Shown in pieces: positions 22,414 to 32,544 of a DNA stretch of 64,000 nt. The notes below the pieces were generated by a model. It did no database searches. It had not been told where the DNA came from and saw only the letters and a list, made by a program, of their open reading frames with translations. This DNA comes from Euglena gracilis (taxonomy: Eukaryota; Euglenida; Euglenophyceae; Euglenales): contig CP154955.1 of NCBI GenBank assembly GCA_039621445.1, forward strand, positions 19,386,691 to 19,450,690, written 5' to 3'. How positions within the stretch are numbered: the stretch's first letter is position 1; each line of letters begins with the position of its first letter. Both the position numbers and the translations under genes were made by a program.

Positions 22414-22815
22414 AACCCCCCAAATATAAACCCCCCCCCCCGGTTTTATATTTGGGCGGAAATTTCAAGACCCCGAGGGGGGTTTTATATTTGGGGGGGG
22501 GGTATATTTGGTCGGAAAAATCAATTTCCTGGCAGGATCCAGTGGTCACTTTTTCGGTCCAAAATCACAAATACGCCCCTTGGGGTCCAAAAATATCAGT
22601 TTTCGGGCAAAGGAGCAATTTTTACGTGTTTTTGGTAAAAAGTGCTCCCAAATCTGCCAAAAATCACAATTTCGGGAGAGATTTTTTCGAAATTTTTTTC
22701 CTTCCGGCGCTTCGCGCCCGGAGGGGGGGTTTATATTCGGGCGTGATTTCAAGGTCCTCAGGGGGGGTTTTTATATTTGGGGGGGGGTTGTATATTTGGG
22801 GGGGGGTTACTAAAA
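22414..22815. repeat. AATATAA/C-tract element with GGCGCTTCGCGCC hairpin
   Basis: Both ends carry inverted forms of CAAATATAAACCCCC (22,422-22,500 and 22,725-22,810). The centre has a GGCGCTTCGCGCC hairpin at about 22,706. The architecture resembles the elements at 34.2 and 48.4 kb. The right end lies about 35 bp upstream of exon P. I could not define a target duplication. Confidence 0.55.
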
Positions 22816-22851
22816 GATTCAAGGCGAATGCTTTTTTCCCCACGCCCCCAG

Positions 22852-22957
22852 CGAAGGAGGACGACATCCGCGAAAGGAACCGCAAGGCTATCGAGGAGTA
22901 CCGGGAGCGCGCGGAGCAGGAGCGGCAGCTGCGGGAGGAGGCGAAGCTGGAGCAGGC
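22852..22957 (+). CDS. Gene A, exon P (coiled coil)
   Basis: The exon after acceptor ACGCCCCCAG begins in phase 1 and reads AKEDDIRERNRKAIEEYRER followed by AEQERQLREEAKLEQ. With a GT donor (GGC|GTGTGC) it ends at 22,957 in phase 2, which does not fit exon Q. With a GC donor (CAG|GCGTGT) it would end at 22,955 in phase 0 and fit exon Q exactly. Coiled-coil segment. Confidence 0.65.
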
Positions 22958-23689
22958 GTGTGCTGTGTCATGTTTGCTGCTCGGGGGTGGGGTGTATGTG
23001 TGCCCTCCCGTCAGAGTTTTGGGGGGTTCCAGACTGATCACTGGAGGGCGGGCAGGGCGTCGCTTAGCACTGGATTCCACACTGACAGCCCAATTTAAGC
23101 CCTGTCCAGCCACCCACGGTGACGGTTATGGTTGGCCAACATTCAATGTCCACCGGCCAAAGGCTACATCCCACTACAAATGCGTTGAAATTGGGCGAAA
23201 TTGAATGACCAGCATCAAACTCAAAATCTATTGTCTTTGAACAAAAAAACTTGATTGTTTCCCTTTTGAGCTTTCATTCGGTTTCATTTTCTCTTGGTCC
23301 CTTTGAACCCAGCCCAGTTCCAGCCACAGGATTCCGACCTCGGTAGGAAGAGCCCAAATTTTATAGCCTCTGAGCTTGACCCCAGAGGCATCTTTAGGTG
23401 CTGCAGGAGGGGCAGCCCGACATTGGCTGCAAGTCACCCCCCCAATGTCTAATGAATTCCTTTGCCCAATGAACAGAAGGTGGCTGGACGTGCAGTTTGT
23501 CACCTTTTACAGCAATAAAAATGCTCATTCAACCCATGCCTAGTGAATGCCACCCGTCCAAACCCCTTATGTTGCCAGTTTAGTGTGCATTGGGCTTGGG
23601 GGTAGTTATTTACGCCCTGCCCACCCCACCAAGTTTGATTCCAGGTTGCAGACGCCTCTCGTGCCTTCAGGGGTATTTTTCAGGCGTTT

Positions 23690-24130
23690 AAGGTATATTT
23701 TTAGGTGTCAAGAGTTTTTTAACAGTAAGGTTTCTTTCTAAGGCGCTTATTTCTTGTTTTTAAAGTTTTTTAAGGCAATTTTCAATTTTTACGGCGACTA
23801 TTTTCAAGGGAAGTCCAAGGGCCATCCTAGCATCGAACGGCAAAATCCAAATAGTTGAGAACCCCCATTTTTTCTAACTCGGGTGGATAGAGAATGCTCC
23901 AGCGATGTCAGAAATCATTTTTCCCCGGGATCTGGCTTGTTTTTCTGAGATTTTGCGACTCGAATTTGAAAAATTTTACCAAAAGGAATCATTAAGGTTT
24001 TATAAGTTTTTAAGGCGTTTAGCCAAAAATTTTGAACCTTTTTTAAAAGGTTCCAAAAAGGTTTTAAAGCTTTTTTTAAAAGAAGGTTTTAAAATGGTTT
24101 TAAAGGTTTTTAAAGGTTTAAAAAGTACCC
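23690..24130. repeat. TTTTTAAGGC low-complexity stretch
   Basis: Phrases such as TTTTTAAGGCG, AGGTTTTAAAA and GGTTTTTAAAG recur irregularly here, at 24,505-24,590 and at 25,355-25,370, on both sides of the reverse transcriptase relic. Confidence 0.45.
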
Positions 24131-24202
24131 CTGCCTGCCTGAGAGAACGTGCCAGGCCAGAGGGCGACGGCCTTAGGCGACCCCCTCCCACCCCAATTGC
24201 AG

Positions 24203-24243
24203 GCCCGGCAGGTGGCGGAGGAGCGAAAGAATGCCGTGGCGCG
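24203..24243 (+). CDS. Gene A, exon Q (coiled coil)
   Basis: Acceptor CCAATTGCAG leads into ARQVAEERKNAVARYLSR in phase 0. A donor-like GTATCT follows GCGCG at 24,244, similar to the GTATCA donor of exon K. If the donor is not used, the frame stays open into a T-rich stretch. It is the last coiled-coil exon recognised; the next convincing exon is over 4 kb downstream and of a different, Pro/Ala-rich kind. Confidence 0.5.
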
Positions 24244-24332
24244 GTATCTCAGCCGGGCTGTTGTACCGTTTTTCCGTACTGGGTTTTTTTTCCAGGGTTT
24301 GACGGGTGCAACGAACGGTTGCCCGCCCACCC

Positions 24333-24337
<5 letters not shown>

Positions 24338-24422
<85 letters not shown>

Positions 24423-24448
24423 GCCCCCCCCCCCCCCCCGCCCCCAAA
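24338..24448 (+). repeat. Poly-C tract, about 100 bp
   Basis: Almost uninterrupted C, with single G at about 24,376 and 24,438 and a TCG at about 24,421. Length in the real genome is uncertain because such tracts assemble poorly. Confidence 0.8.
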
Positions 24449-24599
24449 AAAAACCCGACCCCCCGATCCTTTTAATTCCTTGCCCCCCCTACCGCCACCG
24501 GGCATTGTGTTTTAAGACATTTTTTTTTCATTTTTAAGGCATTTTTGAGGCAGTTTTTTTTTAGGCTTTTTAAGGCATTTTAGGCGGTCCAAACCCTTC

Positions 24600-25130
24600 A
24601 CAAAAAGAATATGCTTTTGGACCGCCGACAATACTGCCCGCACATCGCGAAAATGAATGCCGAGGATATCCTCGCTTGTTTTCGCAGATTGCGGTGGGGT
24701 TCCCACCAGCACATCATCAATGTACACCAGGGCCATGGGAGGTACTTTCCATTGGCACACACCCTTAGATGTCACGAATGCCATGTACGGTTGTGAATCA
24801 GGAGGCAAACGCACCTGATGGAAACCGTCTTCCAGACCAAATATTGACCACGACCGGTAATCTAATTGTCTGGCAATCAAATTCTCGATCAGTGGGAGCG
24901 GGAAGGGGTCATCCCTTGTTTGGGAGTTCAGGTACCGGGTAATCCAGGTCCAATCTCCATTTCTTCTCACCAGACGGTTCAAGATTTTTTGGAACCAAAA
25001 AAAGCTTGTGATTTCCATTCAAGCTTGGAAGGGATAATCCACTTCCGCTGGATAAGCTTCTCAATCATATTATTGAGAGCCTGTTCATGTTCACCCGAAC
25101 AACGGAAGAATTTCAGATGCATGGGCTTGG
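24600..25130 (-). pseudogene. Ty3/gypsy reverse transcriptase relic
   Basis: Read on the minus strand, the upstream part (25,100-24,979) gives EKLIQRKWIIPSKLEWKSQA, which corresponds to the start of Ty3/gypsy RT (residues before the first catalytic block). After a frameshift, the frame from 25,018 gives DWTWITRYLNSQTRDDPFPL, then SIFGLEDGFHQVRLPPDSQP and MAFVTSKGVCQWKVPP. The segment between PPMAL and VYIDDVLVG is much shorter than in intact enzymes, so an internal deletion of a few tens of residues is likely. YIDD is the catalytic YxDD box. No RNase H, integrase or LTR is seen nearby. A dead fragment of an LTR retrotransposon. Confidence 0.85.
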
Positions 25131-25399
25131 CTGATGTGTCCAAAATCAAAAAGTTGAAAAACACATGTTTTTGGATAGACAATTTTCTAGTGATGCCAGA
25201 AAATTTCTTGCAACTGCCCTGGTTTTGCCAAGATTTTGCAACATCATTTTTCGAAAAATTTTGCCCGAGTGAAATTTTTACACCTAGACATAGATTTTTT
25301 AGAAACATCTTACGGCATATTATTTCAGCCAATAATTTAGCGTGTTTTGATGTATTTTAAGGGTTTTTTAATGGGCCTTAGAAAAAATCATTAGTGCCT

Positions 25400-26380
25400 G
25401 ACGCCACCAGGGACCCAACCTGCAATACACCCACCTGTCCACAAAAACACAAAAGTGGCATGGAAAAAAATGGTGTGACAAAATCCGCCAAATATCTTTC
25501 TACAAGACAGCCAATGTTCCACATGAGTTTCGGAAAGTTTTCAGGAAACATTTCTTGTCTGGTGAAACCAAGAAAGAGGTGGCATGACAGAGCCAAACAT
25601 CTGGGCTGCCGCCTGTTCCCAAGTGACCAATCTGTGCCCTGCCTCCTTGCCTGGAAAGAGGCACAAGCTGTCAGTGTCCATTTGCTATTGGCATTTCTCG
25701 ACGTTTTTCAGACAATTCGTTTCTCGACGTTTTTTTGGAGACATTGGATTTGATCATGCCCTGACTCCTGGTGTCATTGTTGTCCTGACATTTTCTGGGT
25801 TTTGTGAAAGATCCTTCGTTTTTTCCAACCCATTTTTTACCCCACACATTTCCATTTTTTTGCGGGTCCCAATTTTCCATCTCCTTTCCCCCCAATTTTT
25901 TTGCCACTTCATTTTCCCGTCTGATGATTTCATATTCTTTTTGTTGTTTTTTGTTTGTTTTTTTGGTTGTCGATGAATTGCGCTGGAAGCCCCCCTCTTA
26001 TTTGTCTTAAGCTCCTGCGACGGTGTGCGCATACGCTGCACCACCCCGCCGCGAGACCGACCGCAAACCGGCAGCCAGGGCACCTCCCCGCGGCACCAGC
26101 GCCCGCCCACAGGCATGGTGTGGCCTGCCGAGCCTGCCGTGTGTTGTGGTGTTGAGTGCCTGCAATCCCAGTGTTGTAGTGTGCCCCCTTGGGGTGTGGC
26201 ACCCATACCCACCCCACCATGTCTGATTTCCCCCTGCCGAGAGTCAAAATAGGGGGGGGGACCCCCCCCCCCACCCCCCGGGTGGGGGTCCGACCCCCAC
26301 AGACCCCTTCCTGCCTCCTTCCAGTGGTGTTAACAATTGGCTCTGGTCGGTGTTTGTGCAGAGTCATGAATGTGCCATGA
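25400..26380. other. Unique AT-rich stretch
   Basis: No exon with the local codon bias was found. The GC-rich patch at 26,020-26,170 contains CATGGTGTGGCCTGCCGAGC but has no acceptor/donor frame that stands out. Confidence 0.35.
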
Positions 26381-26383
26381 TTG

Positions 26384-26580
26384 GGGGGGGGGGGTGACCC
26401 CCCCCAGCATGGGGGGTGGGCCCCCACCCCCCCGACCACCAAGAGTAGGCCTTCCTGTATTTCAGGGAGTGCCGATTTTTAGGTCAAAATATTCCTTCGG
26501 TGCGAAGGAGTCGACCCCCCCCCCCACCTCCCGGGTGGGGGGTCCGACCCCCCCCCACCAGGCCTTCCCGTACAGCCCTT
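26384..26580 (+). repeat. Oriented intronic repeat, copy 5
   Basis: The block GTATTTCAGGGAGTGCCGAT, then TTTTAGGTCAAAATATTCC and TTCGGTGCGAAGGAG, is followed by GTCGACCCCCCC and a CACCAGGCCTTCCCGTACAG tail. Same orientation as copies 1-4. Confidence 0.6.
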
Positions 26581-27118
26581 GGTGGGCTTTAAGCAATGGC
26601 CTGGTCGGATTGTCTATCGTCTAGATTGTCAGTTTAGTGTTCATTGAGCTTTGGGGGAGCAGGGTGTTAAGTGAGCGTTGGGTTTTGTGCAGGTTGAGGG
26701 GAGGGGAGGGGTCCAGAACACCCTCCCACGACAGGGCCGAGGGAGGTCCGGGGGACCCTAGAACCAAAAAAAAGAACACTTCCCCGGCGGTTAGAGCTGG
26801 AAAACGTATATTATTATCATCTGTTTTTGTCAATTTGGTGGAAAAAATCGCCTTTTAGGCGCTTTTTGAAGCCTCTGAAATAAATTTCTGGCGCTTCCCT
26901 CCGGGTTTTTTCCCAGGAGGGGGGGTCCTCCCCCATGGAGGGCCACCCCCTCTCACTTAATACCCCGATGGGATACCCCAAATGGGGAGGTACTGTTGTG
27001 CAATGGCCGCGGCACATCCTAGTAGCTTGCAGCTTTCCTCTGAGGACCACGCCAACATTTCCCTTGCTTCTCCAGAGGAGCGAAATGGTCGCGGAAGCTT
27101 CGGGGTCGGTTTGAACCC

Positions 27119-27130
27119 GGTGTGTGTGTG

Positions 27131-27213
<83 letters not shown>
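27119..27213 (+). repeat. (TG)n microsatellite
   Basis: About 45 dinucleotide copies, followed by degenerate TGTGTCTGTG sequence to 27,300. Confidence 0.95.
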
Positions 27214-27216
<3 letters not shown>

Positions 27217-28087
27217 GTATGTGTCTTTGTATGTCGTTTATGGTGTGTCTGTGTGTGTATTATATGTGTGTTTGTTTGCACGCATGTGTGTGCGTGTGCT
27301 CATCCATGTATCTCTGCAGAGAACCTCCAGATGCAACAAGGGCGAGGCATGGAGATTTACAGCTTGGAAAGATGTTACCCAAGCCTCTTAGCCGCTTTGG
27401 CCGGTTTCGTTCCCCATACCACATCACATGAATGCCGTTCCTGTTCTGGAGGACTGGGAGGTGGCGGTGCCCTTTGCCGCCACCCCTCTTTGCAGGATGA
27501 GAGAGACGGCCACTGGGCCACTGCCTTGGATGACACCCCCGCCCCGCCCCTCTCCAGCGGTCCACCCCTGGCCATTGCGAGGCTGTGAGGCTTTTGTGGG
27601 AGTTCAACACTCCGTATTTAATGAACTCTTCTCCAAAAAAAACCCGGATATCAGGCAATTTTGCCCCAGAGTTGTTAATTTTTTTGCAAACCCTGTTAAG
27701 AGCCCTTTTTTGTTAACAATTTTCAACAATTTTAAATTCTTTAAAATTTGGGGGGGTATTGTGTGCCTTTGTGCGGGGCTGCCGGACCTGCACCGGGTTG
27801 GATGCTCGACTGCCATTGCACGGGCGGGGCTTCTTTTTAAGGAAGGTCCAACCCGCTGGGGCGCTGCTATGGGCCAGGAAGGGAGGTGGGCCATGGGGGG
27901 GGGGGTGCTTGCTATGGGCAGACACCCAATAGCAAATGGCACACCCCGGGGTTGGTAGAAAGAAGCTTGGTTCGTTGCTCTTGCTCCGGTAGGTCTGGGG
28001 GAGGGAGTCAGTGGGATGGGGGGGGGGGGTTGGAGCTTGCGGCTCTGGAGGAGGGGCAGGGGTGGAGGCAGTCGGGGCAGGGCATTG

Positions 28088-28153
28088 GACTGCCAACAGC
28101 CTCGACGATGTCCGCAGCCGCCCGACCTCAACAGAGGCAGTCCAGTGCTGCCA
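28088..28153 (+). CDS. Gene A, weak candidate exon (Ala/Gln-rich)
   Basis: After ACTGCCAACAG one frame reads STMSAAARPQQRQSSAAKQ and reaches CAAGCAGGG without a clear GT donor. Its composition resembles the Pro/Ala/Lys-rich exons R-U. Another weak candidate lies at 27,497-27,580 (frame DERDGHWATALDDTPAPPLS after CTTTGCAG). Neither can be placed by phase. Confidence 0.2.
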
Positions 28154-28317
28154 AGCAGGGAATCGCCAACCCCATGTCCCACCACCCGCTGTTTTGGCCT
28201 GCAAAGTGTCTTTTAAGACACCTCAAAGGACATTGGAGAAGGGGGAAAGACATTTTTTGGGGGGTAACATTGCAATTGGATGGATTTTTCTTTTGAATTT
28301 CTTTTGAATTAAGAACA

Positions 28318-28398
28318 CAACACAGCACAGCACAGCACAGCACAGCACAGCACAGCACAGCACAGCACAGCACAGCACAGCACAGCACAGCACAGCAC

Positions 28399-28462
<64 letters not shown>
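28318..28462 (+). repeat. (ACAGC)n then (AC)n microsatellites
   Basis: About 16 copies of the pentamer ACAGC run directly into about 30 copies of AC. Confidence 0.95.
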
Positions 28463-28463
<1 letters not shown>

Positions 28464-28559
28464 CCTCCCCCGCCACACACAGGCTGAGTATTTGCAGAAG
28501 CAAAGCAGTTTGAGACTGGTCATCACAAAAAAACTTTTAGGAAATTAGGGACCAATGAA

Positions 28560-28772
28560 AGTTGTTGTGTTGTGTTGTGTTGCGTTGCGTTGCGTTGCGT
28601 TGCGAGGTGTTGCGTTGTGTTGTGTTGTGTTGTGTTGTGTTGTGTTGTGTTGTGTTCTGTTGTGCTGTGCTGTGCTGTGTTGTGCTGTGTTGTGCTGTGT
28701 TGTGTTGCGTTTGCGTGTTGTGTTGTGTTCTGTTGTGTTGTGTTGTGCTGTGCTGTGCTGGGTGGGTGGGTG
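28560..28772 (+). repeat. (GTTGT)n pentanucleotide array
   Basis: TGTGT-type pentamers with GTTGC and GTGCT variants. Arrays of the same pentamer family occur at 35,815-35,910 and 40,467-40,588. On the opposite strand the variant TGCTG corresponds to the ACAGC array 100 bp upstream. Confidence 0.95.
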
Positions 28773-29004
28773 GGGGGGTGTTTGGGGAGGGGAGATGCGT
28801 GGGTGGATGTGGTTCGGTGGGTGGGTGTTCGCGGATGTCACACACACACACACACACACACACACAACGCTCGCCTGCTCTCCACACAAAGCAGGCATTC
28901 CCGCGCAATGTCCTCGGCCCGGCAGTCATTCCCCCTGGCCATCCCCTGCGGCCCCCGCCGCCCCCCGCAGTCCCCCCGCCGCCCCGCCGCCCCCCGCCCT
29001 GCAG

Positions 29005-29177
29005 CGCGCCGTCGTGGCCTCGCCCAAGCGCCCCGTCGCCCCGCCGGCAGCCGCCGCCAAGGCGTCGCCCCGCAGCGCCCCAGGGGCTGCCCGGAACGGG
29101 ACCGCGGCGTCGCTGCGAAGGGCCGAGCCCCCTCCCCCCCGCCCCCGAGACCCCCAACACGTCCCAACCCCCTTTCG
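29005..29177 (+). CDS. Gene A, candidate exon R (Pro/Ala/Lys-rich)
   Basis: Acceptor GCCCTGCAG begins a frame reading RAVVASPKRPVAPPAAAAKA then SPRSAPGAARNGTAASLRRA, ending near donor TCG|GTGTCA. The low-complexity basic/Pro/Ala composition suggests a disordered tail. A second acceptor (CCCCGCAG) 34 bp upstream is possible. It resembles exons S, T and U, which together would form a long basic Pro/Ala/Lys tail. Confidence 0.5.
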
Positions 29178-29284
29178 GTGTCAATAATCAGGCCAGCCAT
29201 TGTGGCTGGGGGAGGGTGAGGGTGGTTCCGGGGGGGGGGGGGCAACTCGCAAACAACCAACAGCTAGGGCTGCTAGTCCAAATT

Positions 29285-29525
29285 TGATCAGTGGAAATCC
29301 CAGTGGACCCCCCGGGGGGGGGGGGGGGGGGCGGTGTGCTAGCAGGGCTTTTAATGGGAATTGTTTTGACCCCCAAAAATGGCCAGATATGCCCATTTTT
29401 GGCCAGTTTTGGAATTTTTCGGAGCAAAGCAAAACCAAAAACCCACTAAAAAATCTCATTTCCATCTCAGCACACAGCGACGGAGAAATTTTTCTCCTGT
29501 CGGGGGGACTCCGGACCCCCCCCCC
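29285..29525. repeat. Relic of the G/C-tract MITE core
   Basis: The order of phrases CAGTGGACCCCCC, GCTAGCAGGGCTTTT, CCCCAAAAATGGCC, CCCATTTTTGGCCAG, CCACTAAAAAATCTCATTT and GGACTCCGGACCCCC follows the inside of the 42,163-42,598 element. Terminal repeats and a target duplication are not recognisable. Confidence 0.55.
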
Positions 29526-29536
29526 CGGGTGAGGGG

Positions 29537-29667
29537 GTCATCATCATCATTATTGTTACAATGTTGTTGTTGTTGTTTTTTGTTGCTGTTGTTGTTGTTG
29601 TTGTTGTTTCTGTTGTTGTTGTTGTTGTTGTTGCTGCTGCTGCTGCTGTTGTTGTTGTTGTAGCTGC

Positions 29668-29701
<34 letters not shown>

Positions 29702-29720
29702 TTGTTGTTGTTGTTATCCA
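29537..29720 (+). repeat. (GTT)n/(GCT)n trinucleotide repeats
   Basis: Mixed TTG and TGC trinucleotides after a short CAT run. Open frames here are poly-Val/Leu or poly-Gln artefacts. Confidence 0.9.
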
Positions 29721-30821
29721 GCAGTCCCCTCCCCACATGTCCATAACTGTGGCTTTTGAGCGATGCTGGCGTGGCCGGTGGCACCGACCGCCAATGGCAG
29801 TGCCTCCGTGGGGCCGGCAGCAGCTGGACAGAGACCCCCCCCCCCAAACGTTGGCCTTTCACGCAAAAAAAGGCCATTAACCTCCACCCTGTGAGTGAGA
29901 CGATGCCTCTGGTAACGTTTCCCTGTCAGGGTGGGTGGATCGGACCCCCAAGGTATGACAACATTTGATCACACCTCCGGGAGCATTTCCCCAAGCGCAA
30001 AGTGATGTGGCGGGGATAATTGACGCCGGCGCCCATTCAATGCGCCAACTGCAGCATCGTCGGGGCAGGGCTGAAAGGGAACTCCAGAAACCCTGTGGAC
30101 CGCCCCCCCCCCCCAGGGGTGTGGGGGGAGAGACCCCCCACACCCTTCGGTGCTGAAGGCCCCAGGTAGGGGGAGGGGAAATATGCGGAGCGCGTGTTTT
30201 GTGCAAGTTCCGCATATTTAGCGGATATTTCATTTTTATGGCGCATATTTCACACATTTTTCCACCTATTTTAGTGCATATTTGGGGGCCATTTTAGTAC
30301 ATATTCCCCCCCCCCGGCCCTGGAAGAATTCCGATTCGCTGGATAAGGCAAATGATTGTCCCCGCCCTTTCGGGGTTCATTATCTCTGTCGCCTCTTCTT
30401 CTTTCCCCCTCCCACGGCGGGGCTGTCCAGCGGGGAGGTTCCCTGCCGGCGGTCCAACTGGGCAGGCCAGCGGTGGGGGCTCGTCGGAGGCCGCCGCTCT
30501 GCCCGCCCCAACAGCGGTAGTGCGATGGCCCCTCCGCAGCTGAATTGGGGAGGGGGTTGCATTTTCAAAACAAATTTTTAGAATTTTTTTGGTGCCATTT
30601 TTTGCTTTTGTTATTATTTTCGATTGGACAGTGTGTACGCCAAGCACACACATTCAGTGCATGTGCGTGAACACACATTGAAGTTCAATATGGGTTCAAG
30701 ACATTGAACATGATGTGTGCTAGTGCTAAATTCACACATTGAAGAAGAAAAAAACCACACGGTGTCTGGTGATGATTTCCAACAAAATTCCACAAAAAAA
30801 CATTTTTCCCAACAGCCTTCT

Positions 30822-31011
30822 TTCCTACCCCCCTTTCCCAACACCAAGTCCTCCCCTCTGGGATTATGCCGAGCGGTCCAGACCACGAAAGGTGGCTCAC
30901 GTCGTCGTGCAGGGAAGGAATGAGGTGCCCCCAGCCCCCAGGAGCAGGAGATTGACTGGCTGGCTCGATGGCTGGGTAACAGTTTTTTTTTGGCGGGAAT
31001 TCTAGACCCCT
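30822..31011 (+). repeat. Dispersed 190-bp repeat, direct copy
   Basis: Shares TTTCCCAACACCAAGTCCTC, CCTCTGGGATTATGCCGAGC, GGTCCAGACCACGAAAGGTG and AATGAGGTGCCCCCAGC with 55,429-55,612, where the sequence is inverted. Confidence 0.85.
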
Positions 31012-31740
31012 AGTCAATCCCCCAAGTTAATAGAAACCCCAGAAAATTGCAGGACTCCCCCAATAAAGCAGAAAATTGCACAATTTCAAAACATTTTTTT
31101 GACTACAGTGTGATCTGGTAACCGCAGGTTTACCCAAGTGAGGGTTGCTGGTGTTCGTTTCCCTCTTGATAACCATATGATATGATACGGTACGGTATGG
31201 TAATAATCATAAATGGTGGCCCCCGCCTCTGCTACAAAGAGGGTGTGTGTAGTGTACCACCTCTGTGCTGTGGTTTTTGCGCGTCCGAAGAAGGGGGTTC
31301 AGGGAGCTTATATAATTTGAGAAGATTTTCAAATTCATATTGTCATCAAGAAATGTAAATTTTGCTCTTATTTCCCAATTTCTGAGAAATGGCCGCTCAA
31401 ATGATATCCAGGCAGGATTTTCTGCAAAACTTCAGCCGAAGCGAACACCCTTTTCGAGTGGAATTCTCGGGTTTCCATCATTCTTGGTTTTCCTCACATT
31501 ATCCGGGCAGCCGAAACGACGAGGGCCAGGGAGGTTTATTATTATTTGGCGAGGGGTTCGTGTGATGTCATGTGCATCGAAGGGAGACGGATGCGGGGGA
31601 CCAGGCGGCGTGCCGTGCCGTGCCCGCACACCGGCGCCGACCCGAACGGACGGGGGTGCCACTCGGGGTCCTCCCCCTCCCCTCTGCGGTAGCTGCAACG
31701 GCAACCCTACGTGGCGGAGGGGTCGCCTCGGCCCCTCGGC
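31012..31740. other. Unique stretch before exon S
   Basis: No exon or repeat recognised apart from short ATATGATACGGTACGG phrases at 31,176-31,200. Confidence 0.35.
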
Positions 31741-31747
31741 GCCGCAG

Positions 31748-31850
31748 CGCCATCCGCAAAGGCCACCGCCCCCAAGCCGGCCACTCGACCCCCGCTGGCC
31801 AGCCCCGGCAACGGACCCCCTGCCCCAACCAGCGAGGCCGAGGGCACGAC
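31748..31850 (+). CDS. Gene A, candidate exon S (Pro/Ala/Lys-rich)
   Basis: After acceptor GCGCCGCAG the frame reads PSAKATAPKPATRPPLASPG then NGPPAPTSEAEGT, with a possible donor GAC|GTACGG. It has the same composition as exon R. The other two frames are also open because of the GC content, so the frame choice rests on similarity to the neighbouring tail exons. Confidence 0.4.
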
Positions 31851-32370
31851 GTACGGTTGGCGGATGCTTCACTCCGCCGGAGATACGGTCCATTTTTTTT
31901 TTGAGAAACTGCCCGAGAAGGCTCCCGGCTAATAATGCCGTTACTCATCACTGAGCATGGTATGGTCTCCCCCCGGGGCATACTGAAGCACCCACTTTCA
32001 GTTGAATTTTGAAATTGAATTTTGAAATTGAAATGGAAGTTGAATTTAAATTGGATTAAACCTTCAATTGAATTTGAAATTGAATTAAGCATAAGCATAA
32101 GCATGGCAAATAGACCTGCCTTCTGTCCCGAATTCGCACATTGGCAGTACAGGCGAAGGCCGATGTGCTTTGGGTGGGTGTGCATGTGTCTGTGTTGGCC
32201 TGCTTGTGAGTGTGCATGTGCTGCAGGGCCACCTACCTTTTGCATGTTCTTCAGCGTGTGCGCTTCTGAGCCACCCTGCAGCTGTGGCCACACACAGCAA
32301 TCCTTCGGTGGGCACCGGTGTTTGAGTAGTGCAGCGGTCGGGTGATCCATCGCTTGCGTCGCCCGGACAG

Positions 32371-32541
32371 CCAGTCGTGTCCCTCGAGGCCGGCCACCCC
32401 ATCCCCGAAGAAGCCGGCCGCGCCCAACCGCCAGCGGCCCGCCAGCCCCCCGGCCTCGGCGGCAAAGCGGCCGGCGGGGAGCGGCGTGACCGATCGCATG
32501 CCCGCAGCCAGTGGCTGCCGTCCTGCTCAGCCGGGCCGCGC
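32371..32541 (+). CDS. Gene A, candidate exon T (Pro/Ala/Lys-rich)
   Basis: Acceptor GCCCGGACAG opens a frame reading RPATPSPKKPAAPNRQRPAS then PPASAAKRPAGSGVTDRMPA, ending near CGC|GTGGCG. The SPKKP/AKRP pattern, basic with Pro and Ala, is like exon R (SPKRP). It would extend the disordered tail. Confidence 0.45.
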
Positions 32542-32544
32542 GTG

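Noticed and set aside
24118-24505. Pro- or Gly-only frames over the poly-C tract
   Set aside because: Homopolymer artefact.
29467-29877. Poly-Thr/Ala/Gln frames
   Set aside because: Trinucleotide repeat artefact.
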